64,000 nt of DNA from CALBPI01 sp942491885 (GTDB lineage Bacteria; Pseudomonadota; Gammaproteobacteria; Steroidobacterales; Woeseiaceae): positions 496,001-560,000 of the forward strand of contig CALOCQ010000002.1 in assembly GCA_942491885.1 (NCBI GenBank), given 5' to 3'. Positions 45,296 through 53,977 of the stretch are shown piece after piece. The notes beneath the pieces were generated by a model, which was not told the origin of the DNA, made no database searches, and worked only from the letters and a program-made list of their open reading frames with translations. The position numbers and the translations under genes were made by a program. Each line of letters starts with the position of its first letter. Position 1 is the first letter of the stretch.

Positions 45296-46908
45296 AACAA
45301 TGCCTCGAGACTGCTCAGCTGGTCAGCCTGGTCCGGCGCGAGATCGCGGCGCCAGCGACGGATGCGCGGGAAGCGCACGGCGATCCCGGACTTGTGACGC
45401 GGCGAGCGGGCAATGGCCTCGAATGCCAGCTCGAAGACCTGCTGTGGCTCAACCGACCTGACGGGCCCGAAGCGCTCGCGCGTGTTGCTGCGGATCCACT
45501 TATCCAGCTCATCGATTTCCGTATTGTTCAGGCCGGAGTAGGCCTTGGCGATCGGCACCAGGTCCTCGCCACGCCACACCGCAAACGTGTAATCGGTGTA
45601 GAGATTCGCGCGCCGCCCGTGCCCCGGCTGCGCATACAACATGATGGCGTCGACGGTATGCGGCTCGATCTTCCACTTCCACCACTTGCCGCGCTTGCGT
45701 CCCGTTTCATAGACACTATCGACGTGTTTGAGCATCAGGCCTTCAACCCGCCGCTCGCGCGAAACATCGCGCAGGTCTGCAAGCGCCCGCCAGCTTGGCG
45801 CATCGATGACAGGCGATAACTGCAAACGCTCGGGGAAGTCGGCCGCCAGCGCGTTTAACCGCGCACGACGCGCGCGCATCGGCTCGTCGCGAATATCCTT
45901 GCCGCCGTGCTCCATGAGGTCGTAACACAACATGATCGCCGGCGTATCTGAGAGTGTCTTTGCGCCCGGCTTTTTGCGACCGATGCGTTTTTGTAAAGCC
46001 GCGAATGACATCGGCATGCCATCGCGCCACGCCATAATCTCGCCATCGAGAACGACACCGTCGGGTAGCCTGTCGGCGGCCGCAACAATCTCCGGGAATT
46101 GCTGGCTGATCAGCTCCTCGCCGCGCGACCACAGATACGTCTGGCCGTCGCGTCGTATCAGCTGGCCGCGAATGCCATCCCATTTCCACTCGACCTGCCA
46201 ATCGTCACGCTGCCCGATCTCGGCCTCGATATCCGCCGCACTCAACTCGCCGGGTTGTTTCTCAATCGGGCTGGCGAGATAGAACGGATACGGCCGCGAC
46301 AACACAACCTCACCATCGTCCTCGGCGAGCAAGGCCTGCGCGAATGCGGCATCCGGCTGCCAGTCGCCCATGAGGCGATGCAGTATGGTCGGACGCGGCA
46401 GGCCGGCCACTTCGGCCAGCGCCGACGCGACAAGGGTTTGTGACACACCGACACGCAACGCACCGGTCAACAGTTTGTTAACCAGATAACAGTCGTCATA
46501 CGGCAGCGTTCGCCACCAGCCGCAGACGCGCTCGCGCGCCGCATCATCATCCAGCGTCGACAGCGTTTGCAGATGACCCGTGACGAACGCATACAGGCTC
46601 AACCCATCGAGTTCCGAGTCGCCGACGCGATCCGCCAGCAACAACGCAATGGTCTCGGCAAGGTCACCGACGTTGGCGTAGGTTTGCTCAACCAGCCACG
46701 CCGGCAACTCGGATTGCTGTGTCAGCCATTCACGTAACTTCGCGGCACCCACCAGCCGACGCAGGCGCCTGCCGGAAAGAAAAAACACGGCCCACGCAGT
46801 ATCGGCGGCGTCGGTTGCCGAGAAGTACGCCACCATCGCGGCGACCTTGGCGCGCGTCGATGTGGTTTGGTCAAGCGTCCGGTAGAGCTCAGTAAACCGG
46901 CGCATCAT
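45292..46908 (-). CDS. ATP-dependent DNA ligase of the repair cluster
   Basis: A 538-residue ligase: an N-terminal DNA-binding domain, then nucleotidyltransferase motif I EWKWDGIRGQLI (Lys accepts AMP), motif III DGEIMAW, motif IV EGLMLK, motif V KWWKWK, and an OB-fold C-terminus ending RFPRIRRWRRD (motif VI). It belongs to the bacterial ligases found with Lhr, MPE and Exo, not the NAD-dependent LigA. The first of two adjacent ATGs (46908) follows a GGAA; the start lies 20 nt inside the end of the exonuclease gene. Confidence 0.93.
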   Translation of the reverse strand: MMRRFTELYRTLDQTTSTRAKVAAMVAYFSATDAADTAWAVFFLSGRRLRRLVGAAKLREWLTQQSELPAWLVEQTYANVGDLAETIALLLADRVGDSELDGLSLYAFVTGHLQTLSTLDDDAARERVCGWWRTLPYDDCYLVNKLLTGALRVGVSQTLVASALAEVAGLPRPTILHRLMGDWQPDAAFAQALLAEDDGEVVLSRPYPFYLASPIEKQPGELSAADIEAEIGQRDDWQVEWKWDGIRGQLIRRDGQTYLWSRGEELISQQFPEIVAAADRLPDGVVLDGEIMAWRDGMPMSFAALQKRIGRKKPGAKTLSDTPAIMLCYDLMEHGGKDIRDEPMRARRARLNALAADFPERLQLSPVIDAPSWRALADLRDVSRERRVEGLMLKHVDSVYETGRKRGKWWKWKIEPHTVDAIMLYAQPGHGRRANLYTDYTFAVWRGEDLVPIAKAYSGLNNTEIDELDKWIRSNTRERFGPVRSVEPQQVFELAFEAIARSPRHKSGIAVRFPRIRRWRRDLAPDQADQLSSLEALL

Positions 46909-47902
46909 CGTTTCCGGTAACGAACGCGTCATTGCGAACCAGCTCGCTGGCATCGACGCCACGCTCGCGCAGCAACCTGACCAGCGTGTCGGAATGCCCG
47001 TGAGTGGTCAGCACCTTGCTGGCGCCAACCTCGTCGATCGTGCGTAACAATGACGGCCAATCGGCGTGATCGGACAATACAAAACCACGATCGTAGCCAC
47101 GCCGGCGGCGATTACCCCGCACCCGCATCCAACCGGAACAAAACCCGGTTTGCGCATCACGAAAGCGACGCATCCAGCGCGAGCCGGCGGCGCCGGGCGG
47201 CGCAATTATCAGCTCGCCGGGGTAGTCGCGTCGCTCGCGTAAATCGACCAGCTCGGTCGGCACCATCTCAATGCCGGCCTCCCGGTAGAGCGCGGTGATT
47301 TTGTTGACCGCGCCGTGCACGTGCACGGTTCGCCCGGTGTAGTGCAGCAACTCCGCCAGCACGCGTTGTGCCTTGCCGAACGAATAGCAGAACAACACGC
47401 TCGGACGCCCGGCACGTTCGTTGCTTTGCCACCAGTCGAAAATTTCGCCCGCGACCAGGCGCGCCGGCGGCCAGCGATACACCGGCAGCGCGAACGTCGC
47501 CTCGGTAATGAAGGTATCGCAGGGCACCACCTCGAACGGCGCACAGGTAGGATCGGCGTCGCGCTTGAAGTCACCACTGACCACCCAGACTTCGCCACCG
47601 CGCTCGACACGGATCTGTGCGGAACCGAGGACATGACCAGCGGAATGAAAGGACACCTCGGTATCGCCCAGTCGAACAGGCTCGCCGTAGTCGACGGCAT
47701 CGATGCGTTGCGAGGGGCCCAGACGACTCTTGAGGATCGGCACGCTGTCGCGCACCGCAATGTAGCGATCAGCGCCTTTGCGCGCGTGGTCTGCGTGCGC
47801 ATGGGTAATCAACGCCAACGCCGAGCGGCGCATCGGATCGATACAAAAACCACCGGCGGCGCATTCCAGACCGCGCCGGCTCGCTTCGATCAGCGCGCTC
47901 AT
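46889..47902 (-). CDS. Ligase-associated DNA exonuclease, SNM1/Artemis-like
   Basis: A 337-residue metallo-beta-lactamase/beta-CASP protein. Metal motifs are THAHADHAR, SAGHVLGSAQ, VVSGDFKRD and LSDHADW, and the beta-CASP part includes FCYSFGKAQR and the terminal THGHSD. This is the Exo member of the four-gene repair cluster and its first gene. It is 63 nt downstream of the sequence preceding it, and no other gene lies between it and the end of the M48 peptidase gene. Confidence 0.92.
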   Translation of the reverse strand: MSALIEASRRGLECAAGGFCIDPMRRSALALITHAHADHARKGADRYIAVRDSVPILKSRLGPSQRIDAVDYGEPVRLGDTEVSFHSAGHVLGSAQIRVERGGEVWVVSGDFKRDADPTCAPFEVVPCDTFITEATFALPVYRWPPARLVAGEIFDWWQSNERAGRPSVLFCYSFGKAQRVLAELLHYTGRTVHVHGAVNKITALYREAGIEMVPTELVDLRERRDYPGELIIAPPGAAGSRWMRRFRDAQTGFCSGWMRVRGNRRRRGYDRGFVLSDHADWPSLLRTIDEVGASKVLTTHGHSDTLVRLLRERGVDASELVRNDAFVTGNDDAPVY

Positions 47903-47965
47903 GTCAGCGACTGATCTGTTGCCGACCCTCTGCGGGCAACGTGATGTTGGACAGGCGGTGCAGCT

Positions 47966-48790
47966 TCAATTCTTGTTCTTGGGCAGCTCTGGAATATTCG
48001 GTCGGGTGCAACGGGGACGATGCCCTTCCGCAAGCGCCTGGTTATAGAGCACCAACGCCTGCGGCAGCTTCGAAACCAGCCGGTCGATACGCGTGTCGCT
48101 GCTCGGGTGCGTGGACAAAAATTCAGGCGGCTCGTTGTCCTTGCTGTCCTGCATGTTCTGCCACAGCTTGACGCTCTCGCGCGGATCGAATCCGGCGCGT
48201 GCCATGAACATCATGCCGACCTCGTCCGCTTCGTTTTCCTGCCCGCGATTGAACGGCAGCAACAGCCCGAGTTGTGCGCCGATCTGCATCGCCGTGGATG
48301 CGCTTTGCGCGGCAATCGCGGTGCCGCCAACGATATTCGAAAGTACGCCGACGCCGACCTCGGTCGCTTTGGTACGCGCGATACGCTCCGCCGGATGCCG
48401 CTGCGTTACGTGCGCAACCTCATGCCCCATCACTGCCGCAAGCTGTGCGTCATTCTTGGTTACCCGCAACAGGCCTTTGTAGACGCTGATCTTGCCGCCC
48501 GGCAGCACGAACGCATTGACCTGATCCTGATCAAAAATCGCGAGCTCCCAGTCGTAGTCGGCAGGCTCGCCTTCCAGCTGGCCGACGATGGCATCGGCGA
48601 CACAGGAAACGAAATCGATCGTGGCACGATCCTGAACGAGCGGCACCTCGGCGCGCATACGTTCAAATGTGGCATTACCCTGCGCATTCATGTCGGATTC
48701 CGACACCATCGACGCACAGCCGCTGGCCATCGTCATAACGAGTGCAGCCGCAATCGATCGGATCGCGCCACAGGAAAGTTGTTTGTTCAT
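47966..48790 (-). CDS. M48-family metalloprotease lipoprotein
   Basis: A 274-residue periplasmic peptidase. The N-terminus is a lipoprotein signal with lipobox MASGC (Cys25). The zinc motif is MGHEVAHVTQRHPAER, and the third ligand lies in ENEADEVGMMFMARAGFDP. HPSSDTRIDRL near the end is typical of the LoiP/YcaL group involved in outer-membrane quality control. Length normal. It lies 28 nt after the sohB stop on the same strand. Confidence 0.9.
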   Translation of the reverse strand: MNKQLSCGAIRSIAAALVMTMASGCASMVSESDMNAQGNATFERMRAEVPLVQDRATIDFVSCVADAIVGQLEGEPADYDWELAIFDQDQVNAFVLPGGKISVYKGLLRVTKNDAQLAAVMGHEVAHVTQRHPAERIARTKATEVGVGVLSNIVGGTAIAAQSASTAMQIGAQLGLLLPFNRGQENEADEVGMMFMARAGFDPRESVKLWQNMQDSKDNEPPEFLSTHPSSDTRIDRLVSKLPQALVLYNQALAEGHRPRCTRPNIPELPKNKN

Positions 48791-48818
48791 CGCTGTATCA
48801 CTCCGGATAATCGTTGCC

Positions 48819-49838
48819 CTAACCGCGTCTTAGTCCCGAGATACCGCTGCGTACGGCGTCAAACGCGCGCTCGACAGCACTATCTACGGCACCCAACAGC
48901 TTTTGCGGCAGCGGTTGCTTGATTTCATATTTCACCGAGAAAATATCGCGTTCCTCCAGCGCACTGATCAACCACGCATCGCTGGTCGTGATCTCATCTA
49001 TCAGACCCAATTCCAGCGCTTGCGTTCCATACCAGTGCTCACCGGTTGCGACACGTGCCAGATCGAGGTCGGGCCGGTACTGCGCCACAGCCTCCTTGAA
49101 CAGTCGATGCACGTCTTCGAGTTCGGCCTTGAGCTTGGCGCGGTCTTCGTCGGTGTTCTTGCCAAACATCGTCACCGTACGCTTGTACTCGCCGGCAGTG
49201 ATTTGCTCGAAGTCCACACCCTTATCATCGAGCAGGCGATTGAAATTCGGCAGCTGCGCGATGACCCCAATCGATCCGACAATGGCAAACGGCGCGGCGA
49301 CAATGCGGTCTGCGACGCACGCCATCAGATAGCCGCCGCTGGCGGCAACCTTGTCGACGGCCACGGTCAGTTTGACGCCCGCGTCGCGCACGCGCGCCAG
49401 TTGTGCCGCGGCCAGACCATGCTCGTGCACTACGCCGCCCGGGTTCTCCAGGCGCAGCAACAGCTCGTCGCCCTCACCCGCCACCGACAAAACGGCAGAA
49501 ACCTCTTCGCGCAAAGAGGCGACACCATGCGCTTTCAGGTCACCTTTGAACTCGATCACGAACGTTTTCGGTCGCTCTTCCTGCGACTTGCCCGCCGCCT
49601 TGCGTTCGGCCTTGTGTTGTTTCGCCAGTGCTTTCTTCAGGCCGCCGCTGGTGACCGCCTGGCGCAATGACTGGGTCATCTGGCGAAACTTGTCGTTGAG
49701 CTTCTCGACGCGCAGGGTTTCGCCAGGGTGCATACGTTTGGATATGCCGGCAATCATCGCCAGCAACACAAACGCCGCGGCGAGGAACGTCACCGTCTTG
49801 GCAAGAAAGATTGCGTATTCGGATAAAAATGCACTCAT
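48819..49838 (-). CDS. sohB: S49-family inner-membrane protease SohB
   Basis: A 339-residue membrane-anchored serine peptidase. One N-terminal transmembrane helix (FLAKTVTFLAAAFVLLAMIAG) is followed by a charged linker and the S49 domain: catalytic Ser in DKVAASGGYLMA and general-base Lys in ITAGEYKRTVTMFG. It faces the periplasm and resembles E. coli SohB, which suppresses htrA loss. Its start overlaps the lipA stop by 4 nt, giving lipA-sohB-M48 as an operon. Confidence 0.92.
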   Translation of the reverse strand: MSAFLSEYAIFLAKTVTFLAAAFVLLAMIAGISKRMHPGETLRVEKLNDKFRQMTQSLRQAVTSGGLKKALAKQHKAERKAAGKSQEERPKTFVIEFKGDLKAHGVASLREEVSAVLSVAGEGDELLLRLENPGGVVHEHGLAAAQLARVRDAGVKLTVAVDKVAASGGYLMACVADRIVAAPFAIVGSIGVIAQLPNFNRLLDDKGVDFEQITAGEYKRTVTMFGKNTDEDRAKLKAELEDVHRLFKEAVAQYRPDLDLARVATGEHWYGTQALELGLIDEITTSDAWLISALEERDIFSVKYEIKQPLPQKLLGAVDSAVERAFDAVRSGISGLRRG

Positions 49839-50854
49839 AACGCCGGCTCCGGCGCATCGAAGCCGACATTGTTCTTCTCAAGTACGCGTTCGGCACGATA
49901 GCTCGAGCGCACCAGGGGGCCGCTGACGACCTCAAGAAAGCCGCGCTCAAGCCCCTGCTCGCGATAGCGCTGAAACGCTTCCGGTGTGACATAGCGTTCG
50001 ATCGGCAAGTGGTTGGCGGTCGGGCGCAGGTACTGGCCAAAGGTCACGATATCGCATTTGATTTCTGCGAGGTCATCCAGTGTTTGCAGGATCTCGTCGT
50101 CCGTCTCACCCAGCCCGAGCATCAGGCTCGTCTTGGTTAACACATCCGGCCGGTATCGCTTGGCGAATGCCAGCACATCCAGCGTTTGGCGGTAACCCGC
50201 ACGCGGATCACGAACCGGGTGCGTCAGGCGCTCGACCGTCTCGACGTTCTGTGCGAACACCTCGAGGCCGGAATCGAGCAGCAACGCCACGTCGTCCTCA
50301 TTGCCGTTGAAGTCAGGCGTCAGCGCCTCGACCGCGGTTTCCGGCGTGCGTTGTTTGATCGCACGGACACAGGCCGCGTAGTGCCCGGCACCGCCGTCCG
50401 GCAGATCGTCGCGATCAACCGATGTCAGGACCACATATTTGAGCCCCATCATTTCGACCGCGCGCGCGGTGTTTTCCGGTTCCTCGGCATCCAGCCAGCC
50501 CTTCGGATTGCCGGTGTCGACCGCACAGAACTGGCAGGCCCGCGTGCACACAGAGCCCATCACCATGATTGTCGCGGTACCTGCGTTCCAGCACTCGCCA
50601 ATGTTCGGACACATCGACTCTTCGCAAACCGTACTCAGCCGGCCTTCGCGAACTGTCTTTTTCACTGACGAGAATTTCGCGCCCGCGGGCATTTTTGCGC
50701 GCAACCATTTCGGCTTGTTACCGATTGGCACAGGGCCGCGCTCGGGCCGCTGTTTAACGCCATTCTTGATCGCATTAAAACCAGCGTCGGTCGCGTATTT
50801 TTCACCGCTGGTGACAATCGGGATGCCACGCAGCTTGGGTTGGTCGTTCGCCAT
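49835..50854 (-). CDS. lipA: Lipoyl synthase
   Basis: Radical-SAM enzyme that inserts two sulfurs into octanoyl groups on lipoate-dependent proteins. The 339 residues contain the auxiliary cluster CEESMCPNIGEC, the radical-SAM motif CTRACQFC, and the C-terminal serine RSSYRAE that ligates the auxiliary cluster. The ATG at 50854 has AGGA 7 nt upstream and gives MANDQPKLRG; the frame is open upstream without support. No lipB is adjacent in this window. It is divergent from the DUF2797 gene. Confidence 0.96.
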   Translation of the reverse strand: MANDQPKLRGIPIVTSGEKYATDAGFNAIKNGVKQRPERGPVPIGNKPKWLRAKMPAGAKFSSVKKTVREGRLSTVCEESMCPNIGECWNAGTATIMVMGSVCTRACQFCAVDTGNPKGWLDAEEPENTARAVEMMGLKYVVLTSVDRDDLPDGGAGHYAACVRAIKQRTPETAVEALTPDFNGNEDDVALLLDSGLEVFAQNVETVERLTHPVRDPRAGYRQTLDVLAFAKRYRPDVLTKTSLMLGLGETDDEILQTLDDLAEIKCDIVTFGQYLRPTANHLPIERYVTPEAFQRYREQGLERGFLEVVSGPLVRSSYRAERVLEKNNVGFDAPEPAL

Positions 50855-50945
50855 AGGGTTTCCTGCGAATTCTGGCCTGATGGGGTATTGTCTCACGTTG
50901 ACGCGCGCCCACGGAAGCGCCACAACCGATAGACATGAGGGCAAG

Positions 50946-51779
50946 ATGAGCGAAATACAGGGTCATGCACGGAAAATGGCGGTGGCGAACGACAATCCGG
51001 TGGGCTACACGATGCGACTGGACGACGCGCGACTGGCGCTGAATCCAATCATCGGCGAGACGCTGAGTATTGAGTTCACCGGCAATATTCATTGCCTAAA
51101 TTGCGGGCGTAAGACCAAGAAGAGCTACAGCCAGGGCTATTGCTTTCCATGCAGCCAGCGCCTTGCCGCCTGCGACATGTGCATTATGCGACCGCACACC
51201 TGCCACTTTGACAAAGGCACTTGCCGCGAGCCTGACTGGGCGCTGCAGCATTGTTTCCAGGACCACTTCGTGTATCTGGCGAATTCATCCGGCATCAAGG
51301 TGGGTATTACCCGTCAGGATCAACTACCGACGCGATGGATCGATCAGGGCGCAACGCAAGCCCTGCCGATATTCCGCACGCGCTCAAGATTCGTTGCCGG
51401 CCTACTGGAAAAGGCGATCAGCGGTCATGTCAGCGACCGCACGGATTGGCGGCGCATGCTGAAGGCAAACGCTGAGCCCATGGATCTGCATGCGCGGGCA
51501 GCAATGTTGAAAGACGCGACGGCGGACGAAATCGCCGCCATCGAAGCACAATTCGAAGGTCGCTTCGACGGCGCTCCATTTGAAGCACTGAGCGATGAAA
51601 TCACCGAGATCGGCTATCCGGTAGATATCTGGCCGGAAAAGATACGCGCGCACAATCTCGATAAGACGCCTGTAGTAACGTCACGCCTGAATGGCATTAA
51701 AGGGCAGTATCTGATTTTTGACGACGGCGTACTGAACGTACGCAAGTACACGAGTTACGAGCTCACACTACGCGCCTAA
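50946..51779 (+). CDS. DUF2797 protein with zinc-binding cysteines
   Basis: A 277-residue protein of unknown function. Near residue 49 begins a cysteine-rich zinc-ribbon-like region (CLNCGRKTKKSYSQGYCFPC, CDMCIMRPHTCHF, GTC), followed by a GIY-YIG-like segment (HFVYLANSSGIKVGITRQDQLPTRWIDQG), both defining DUF2797. The ATG at 50946 has GAGGG just upstream. Its end overlaps a small convergent gene by 12 nt. Confidence 0.85.
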   Translation: MSEIQGHARKMAVANDNPVGYTMRLDDARLALNPIIGETLSIEFTGNIHCLNCGRKTKKSYSQGYCFPCSQRLAACDMCIMRPHTCHFDKGTCREPDWALQHCFQDHFVYLANSSGIKVGITRQDQLPTRWIDQGATQALPIFRTRSRFVAGLLEKAISGHVSDRTDWRRMLKANAEPMDLHARAAMLKDATADEIAAIEAQFEGRFDGAPFEALSDEITEIGYPVDIWPEKIRAHNLDKTPVVTSRLNGIKGQYLIFDDGVLNVRKYTSYELTLRA

Positions 51780-52007
51780 TAACTTGCGCGCGGAAGCCAG
51801 CGTCTGCTTCAGACTGTCCGCACCGATTCGCCAGGGCTGACCATCGCGACATTCGGCCACCTCAAGCGACACGCCATCGTTGTCACGCGACAGCGTCGCC
51901 CAGCGCTGATCATCGATGTACAGGTCGATAGACTGGGTCTCATCGCCAGCCTCGGGCTGGTCGGGCGATGTCTGCGGGTGCTTCGGTCGGGTGTCTTGCG
52001 CATTCAT
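51768..52007 (-). CDS. Small hypothetical protein, 79 residues
   Basis: A charged, soluble 79-residue protein with a disordered, Pro/Gln-rich N-terminus and a small alpha/beta-looking core (SIDLYIDDQRWATLSRDNDGVSLEVAECRDGQPWRIGADSL). No family recognised. The start has no strong ribosome site. It lies between the terminator of the next gene and the convergent DUF2797 gene. Confidence 0.5.
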   Translation of the reverse strand: MNAQDTRPKHPQTSPDQPEAGDETQSIDLYIDDQRWATLSRDNDGVSLEVAECRDGQPWRIGADSLKQTLASARKLLGA

Positions 52008-52089
52008 TGCGTTCTACCAATGTGGCTGGTGTTCAGGGATGGCGATCTCAATGTCCGGGGCATGATATCGCCGTGTTGCGCGTTGCGCC

Positions 52090-52116
52090 AAAAAAAAGGC
52101 CCGGCAGGGCCGGGCC
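52090..52116 (-). terminator. Intrinsic terminator of the 65-residue protein gene
   Basis: On the minus strand GGCCCGGC, a 3-nt loop and GCCGGGCC form a perfect 8-bp GC hairpin followed by eight T residues. This is a textbook Rho-independent terminator 21 nt after the stop of the 52138-52335 gene. It is the only clear one in the window. Confidence 0.93.
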
Positions 52117-52137
52117 AATCAGGGGGAATTCAAACGC

Positions 52138-52335
52138 TTAGTGAAGCCGTGACCAGCTCACCAACCGAACCTGTTCAATATCAATGTCGAAGTTGTGCGC
52201 CAACAGCACTTGCAGCTCTGCCTCGCTGACCGACTGGCCGGCAGCGTGGTGCAGCTCGACGATGCCACTGAAAAGATTGCTCTTTTTCAGGCTGGGATCA
52301 TCGACCTTGAACTGCGTGTAGTACTTCGTTTCCAT
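52138..52335 (-). CDS. Small hypothetical protein, 65 residues
   Basis: A compact 65-residue protein (METKYYTQFKVDDPSLKKSN..., ending QVRLVSWSRLH) that reads like a small alpha/beta domain with a Leu-rich helix (SEAELQVLLAHNFDID). It is followed by a strong intrinsic terminator, which supports that it is expressed as a separate unit. An ATG 12 nt upstream (52347) is also possible. No family recognised. It is divergent from the OmpA-family gene, with 182 nt between starts. Confidence 0.6.
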   Translation of the reverse strand: METKYYTQFKVDDPSLKKSNLFSGIVELHHAAGQSVSEAELQVLLAHNFDIDIEQVRLVSWSRLH

Positions 52336-52489
52336 GTCACGAACCATACCCGCGCAGCCCCAGACTGACTGTGACCGGCTGCTCATTATGAAAAACTGAT
52401 GCGTCGGCCTTGATTTTCCCGCTTTGGGCAGCGAACCCGCTGGGTCTGACCGATTGCTTGCAGTGCACCAGCGAGCCGAGGACAATAAG

Positions 52490-52511
52490 GTCACTTTAAC
52501 GTCTGAGTGAC
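52490..52511. promoter_or_regulatory. Inverted repeat just upstream of the OmpA-family start
   Basis: GTCACT, a 10-nt spacer and AGTGAC form a perfect 6-bp inverted repeat ending 6 nt before the ATG of the OmpA-family gene. In RNA it would occupy the ribosome-binding position; in DNA it could be an operator. Neither is proven. Confidence 0.3.
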
Positions 52512-52517
52512 ACCCTA

Positions 52518-53969
52518 ATGACTTCTCGACCATTTCTGCTAGCCATCGCCATGCTGTCTCTGATCATCAGTGGCAGCGCAGCCGCACAAGCACTGCGAGA
52601 CAGCCTGTTCACGGAAGCCGATCAGGCCTACGCCGCGGCCCGCGAGGCTGAAGCCAGTGTGCTGGCACCGCGCAGCTATGAGCGTGGCGTCAAAGCTTAC
52701 GATAGCGCCGTTGATGGTTTCGAACGCGGGCGCAACGTAGAAACGATACGCAACCGGCTGGCAGATGCGATCGCGCGATTCAACGAGGCCACGGAAGCCT
52801 CCGGACTGACACGCCTTACGCTTTCCGCCGTTATCAAGACACGCAAAGACGCTCGCAACGCCGATGCACCTGGCTTGTCGCAACCGATCTGGGAAGACGC
52901 AGAAGACAAATTTGGCGACGCAATCCGGGTCCTGGAACGTGGCGACCTGAGGAATGGCAAGCGCTACGGTATTGAGGCAGAGAGCCTTTACCGTGATGCG
53001 GAACTCGGTGCTATCAAGACCCGCTATCTAAGCGAGACGCGCCAGCTGCTCGCCGACGCCGAGCGTGCCCGTATCGGTCGGTTCGCCCCGATCACGCTTA
53101 ATCGATCAAAAGATCTGCTGGCACGCGCCGAGAAAGAACTGAACGAGAATCGCTATGACACCGATTTACCGCGCAGCCTGGCGCAGCAAGCGAACTACGA
53201 AGCCCGCCATGCGATCTACCTCGCCGAGGTCGTGCGAAAGGTTCGCGACGATGATATCTCGGTTGAAGAGCTGATCCTGTCATGGGAAAAACCATTGGTT
53301 GATGTCGCCGGTGCCGCTGATATTGTTGCCGACCTGACCAGCGGCAGCGATGAACTCTCGGCGCAGCTCGCCAATTACATCGCGGAAATGCAGGAACGCA
53401 ATCAGGCGCTTGGCCAGGAAGTCGAGGAGTCGCAGCTACGCGTCGCCGAGATGAGCGAGGAAATCCGCCTGCTCGACGAGAAGCTGGGCGGCGCGACCGC
53501 GGAACGCTCGGCATTGATGCAGCGGCTGCAGCGCCAGGCGCGTATCAAGCAGCAATTCGAGACGGTAGAGAAAATGTTCACACGCGAGGAAGCGAATGTA
53601 TTCCGCGAAGGCGACAATATTACTATCCGTCTGGTCGGGCTGAGCTTCGCCAGCGGCAAGGCCAGCATTGATGTCAACTACTACCCGCTGCTTGAAAAAG
53701 TGGAAACGGCTATCGATGTGTTTCCGCGCTCGAGCCTGCTTGTCGAAGGGCACACAGACTCGTATGGCAGCGACGCAACCAACGCAACACTGTCTCAGGC
53801 GCGCGCTGAAGCGGTGCTGCAATACATGCTCAATGCGATGCGAATCCCGAGTTCACGAATCACCGCAAACGGTTACGGTGAAACGCGCCCGATCGCCAAC
53901 AACGAAACGTCGCAGGGGCGTGCACGCAACCGGCGCATCGACGTCGTCATCCAGCCGCAGCTCGACTAG
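52518..53969 (+). CDS. OmpA-family envelope protein
   Basis: A 483-residue exported protein. Signal peptide MTSRPFLLAIAMLSLIISGS with a likely AAAQA cleavage site, then a long helical region with repeated Ala/Glu/Arg helices (about 30-270), a coiled coil (about 275-365, ELSAQLANYIAEMQERNQALGQEVEES) and a C-terminal OmpA domain with VEGHTDSYGSDATNATLSQARA and GRARNRRIDVVI that binds peptidoglycan. No beta-barrel is evident; the helical part resembles DUF4398-type domains. Function unknown, probably periplasmic. Confidence 0.85.
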   Translation: MTSRPFLLAIAMLSLIISGSAAAQALRDSLFTEADQAYAAAREAEASVLAPRSYERGVKAYDSAVDGFERGRNVETIRNRLADAIARFNEATEASGLTRLTLSAVIKTRKDARNADAPGLSQPIWEDAEDKFGDAIRVLERGDLRNGKRYGIEAESLYRDAELGAIKTRYLSETRQLLADAERARIGRFAPITLNRSKDLLARAEKELNENRYDTDLPRSLAQQANYEARHAIYLAEVVRKVRDDDISVEELILSWEKPLVDVAGAADIVADLTSGSDELSAQLANYIAEMQERNQALGQEVEESQLRVAEMSEEIRLLDEKLGGATAERSALMQRLQRQARIKQQFETVEKMFTREEANVFREGDNITIRLVGLSFASGKASIDVNYYPLLEKVETAIDVFPRSSLLVEGHTDSYGSDATNATLSQARAEAVLQYMLNAMRIPSSRITANGYGETRPIANNETSQGRARNRRIDVVIQPQLD

Positions 53970-53977
53970 AGCTGTTT
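53958..53977 (+). terminator. Weak hairpin at the OmpA-family gene end
   Basis: CAGCTC, loop GACTA, GAGCTG followed by TTT overlaps the stop codon of the OmpA-family gene. The 6-bp stem and short T-run make it at best a weak terminator between two convergent genes. Confidence 0.3.

Noticed and set aside
50439..50945. Upstream extension of the DUF2797 frame by 169 codons
   Set aside because: It runs antisense through lipA, and the ATG at 50946 follows a GAGGG ribosome site.
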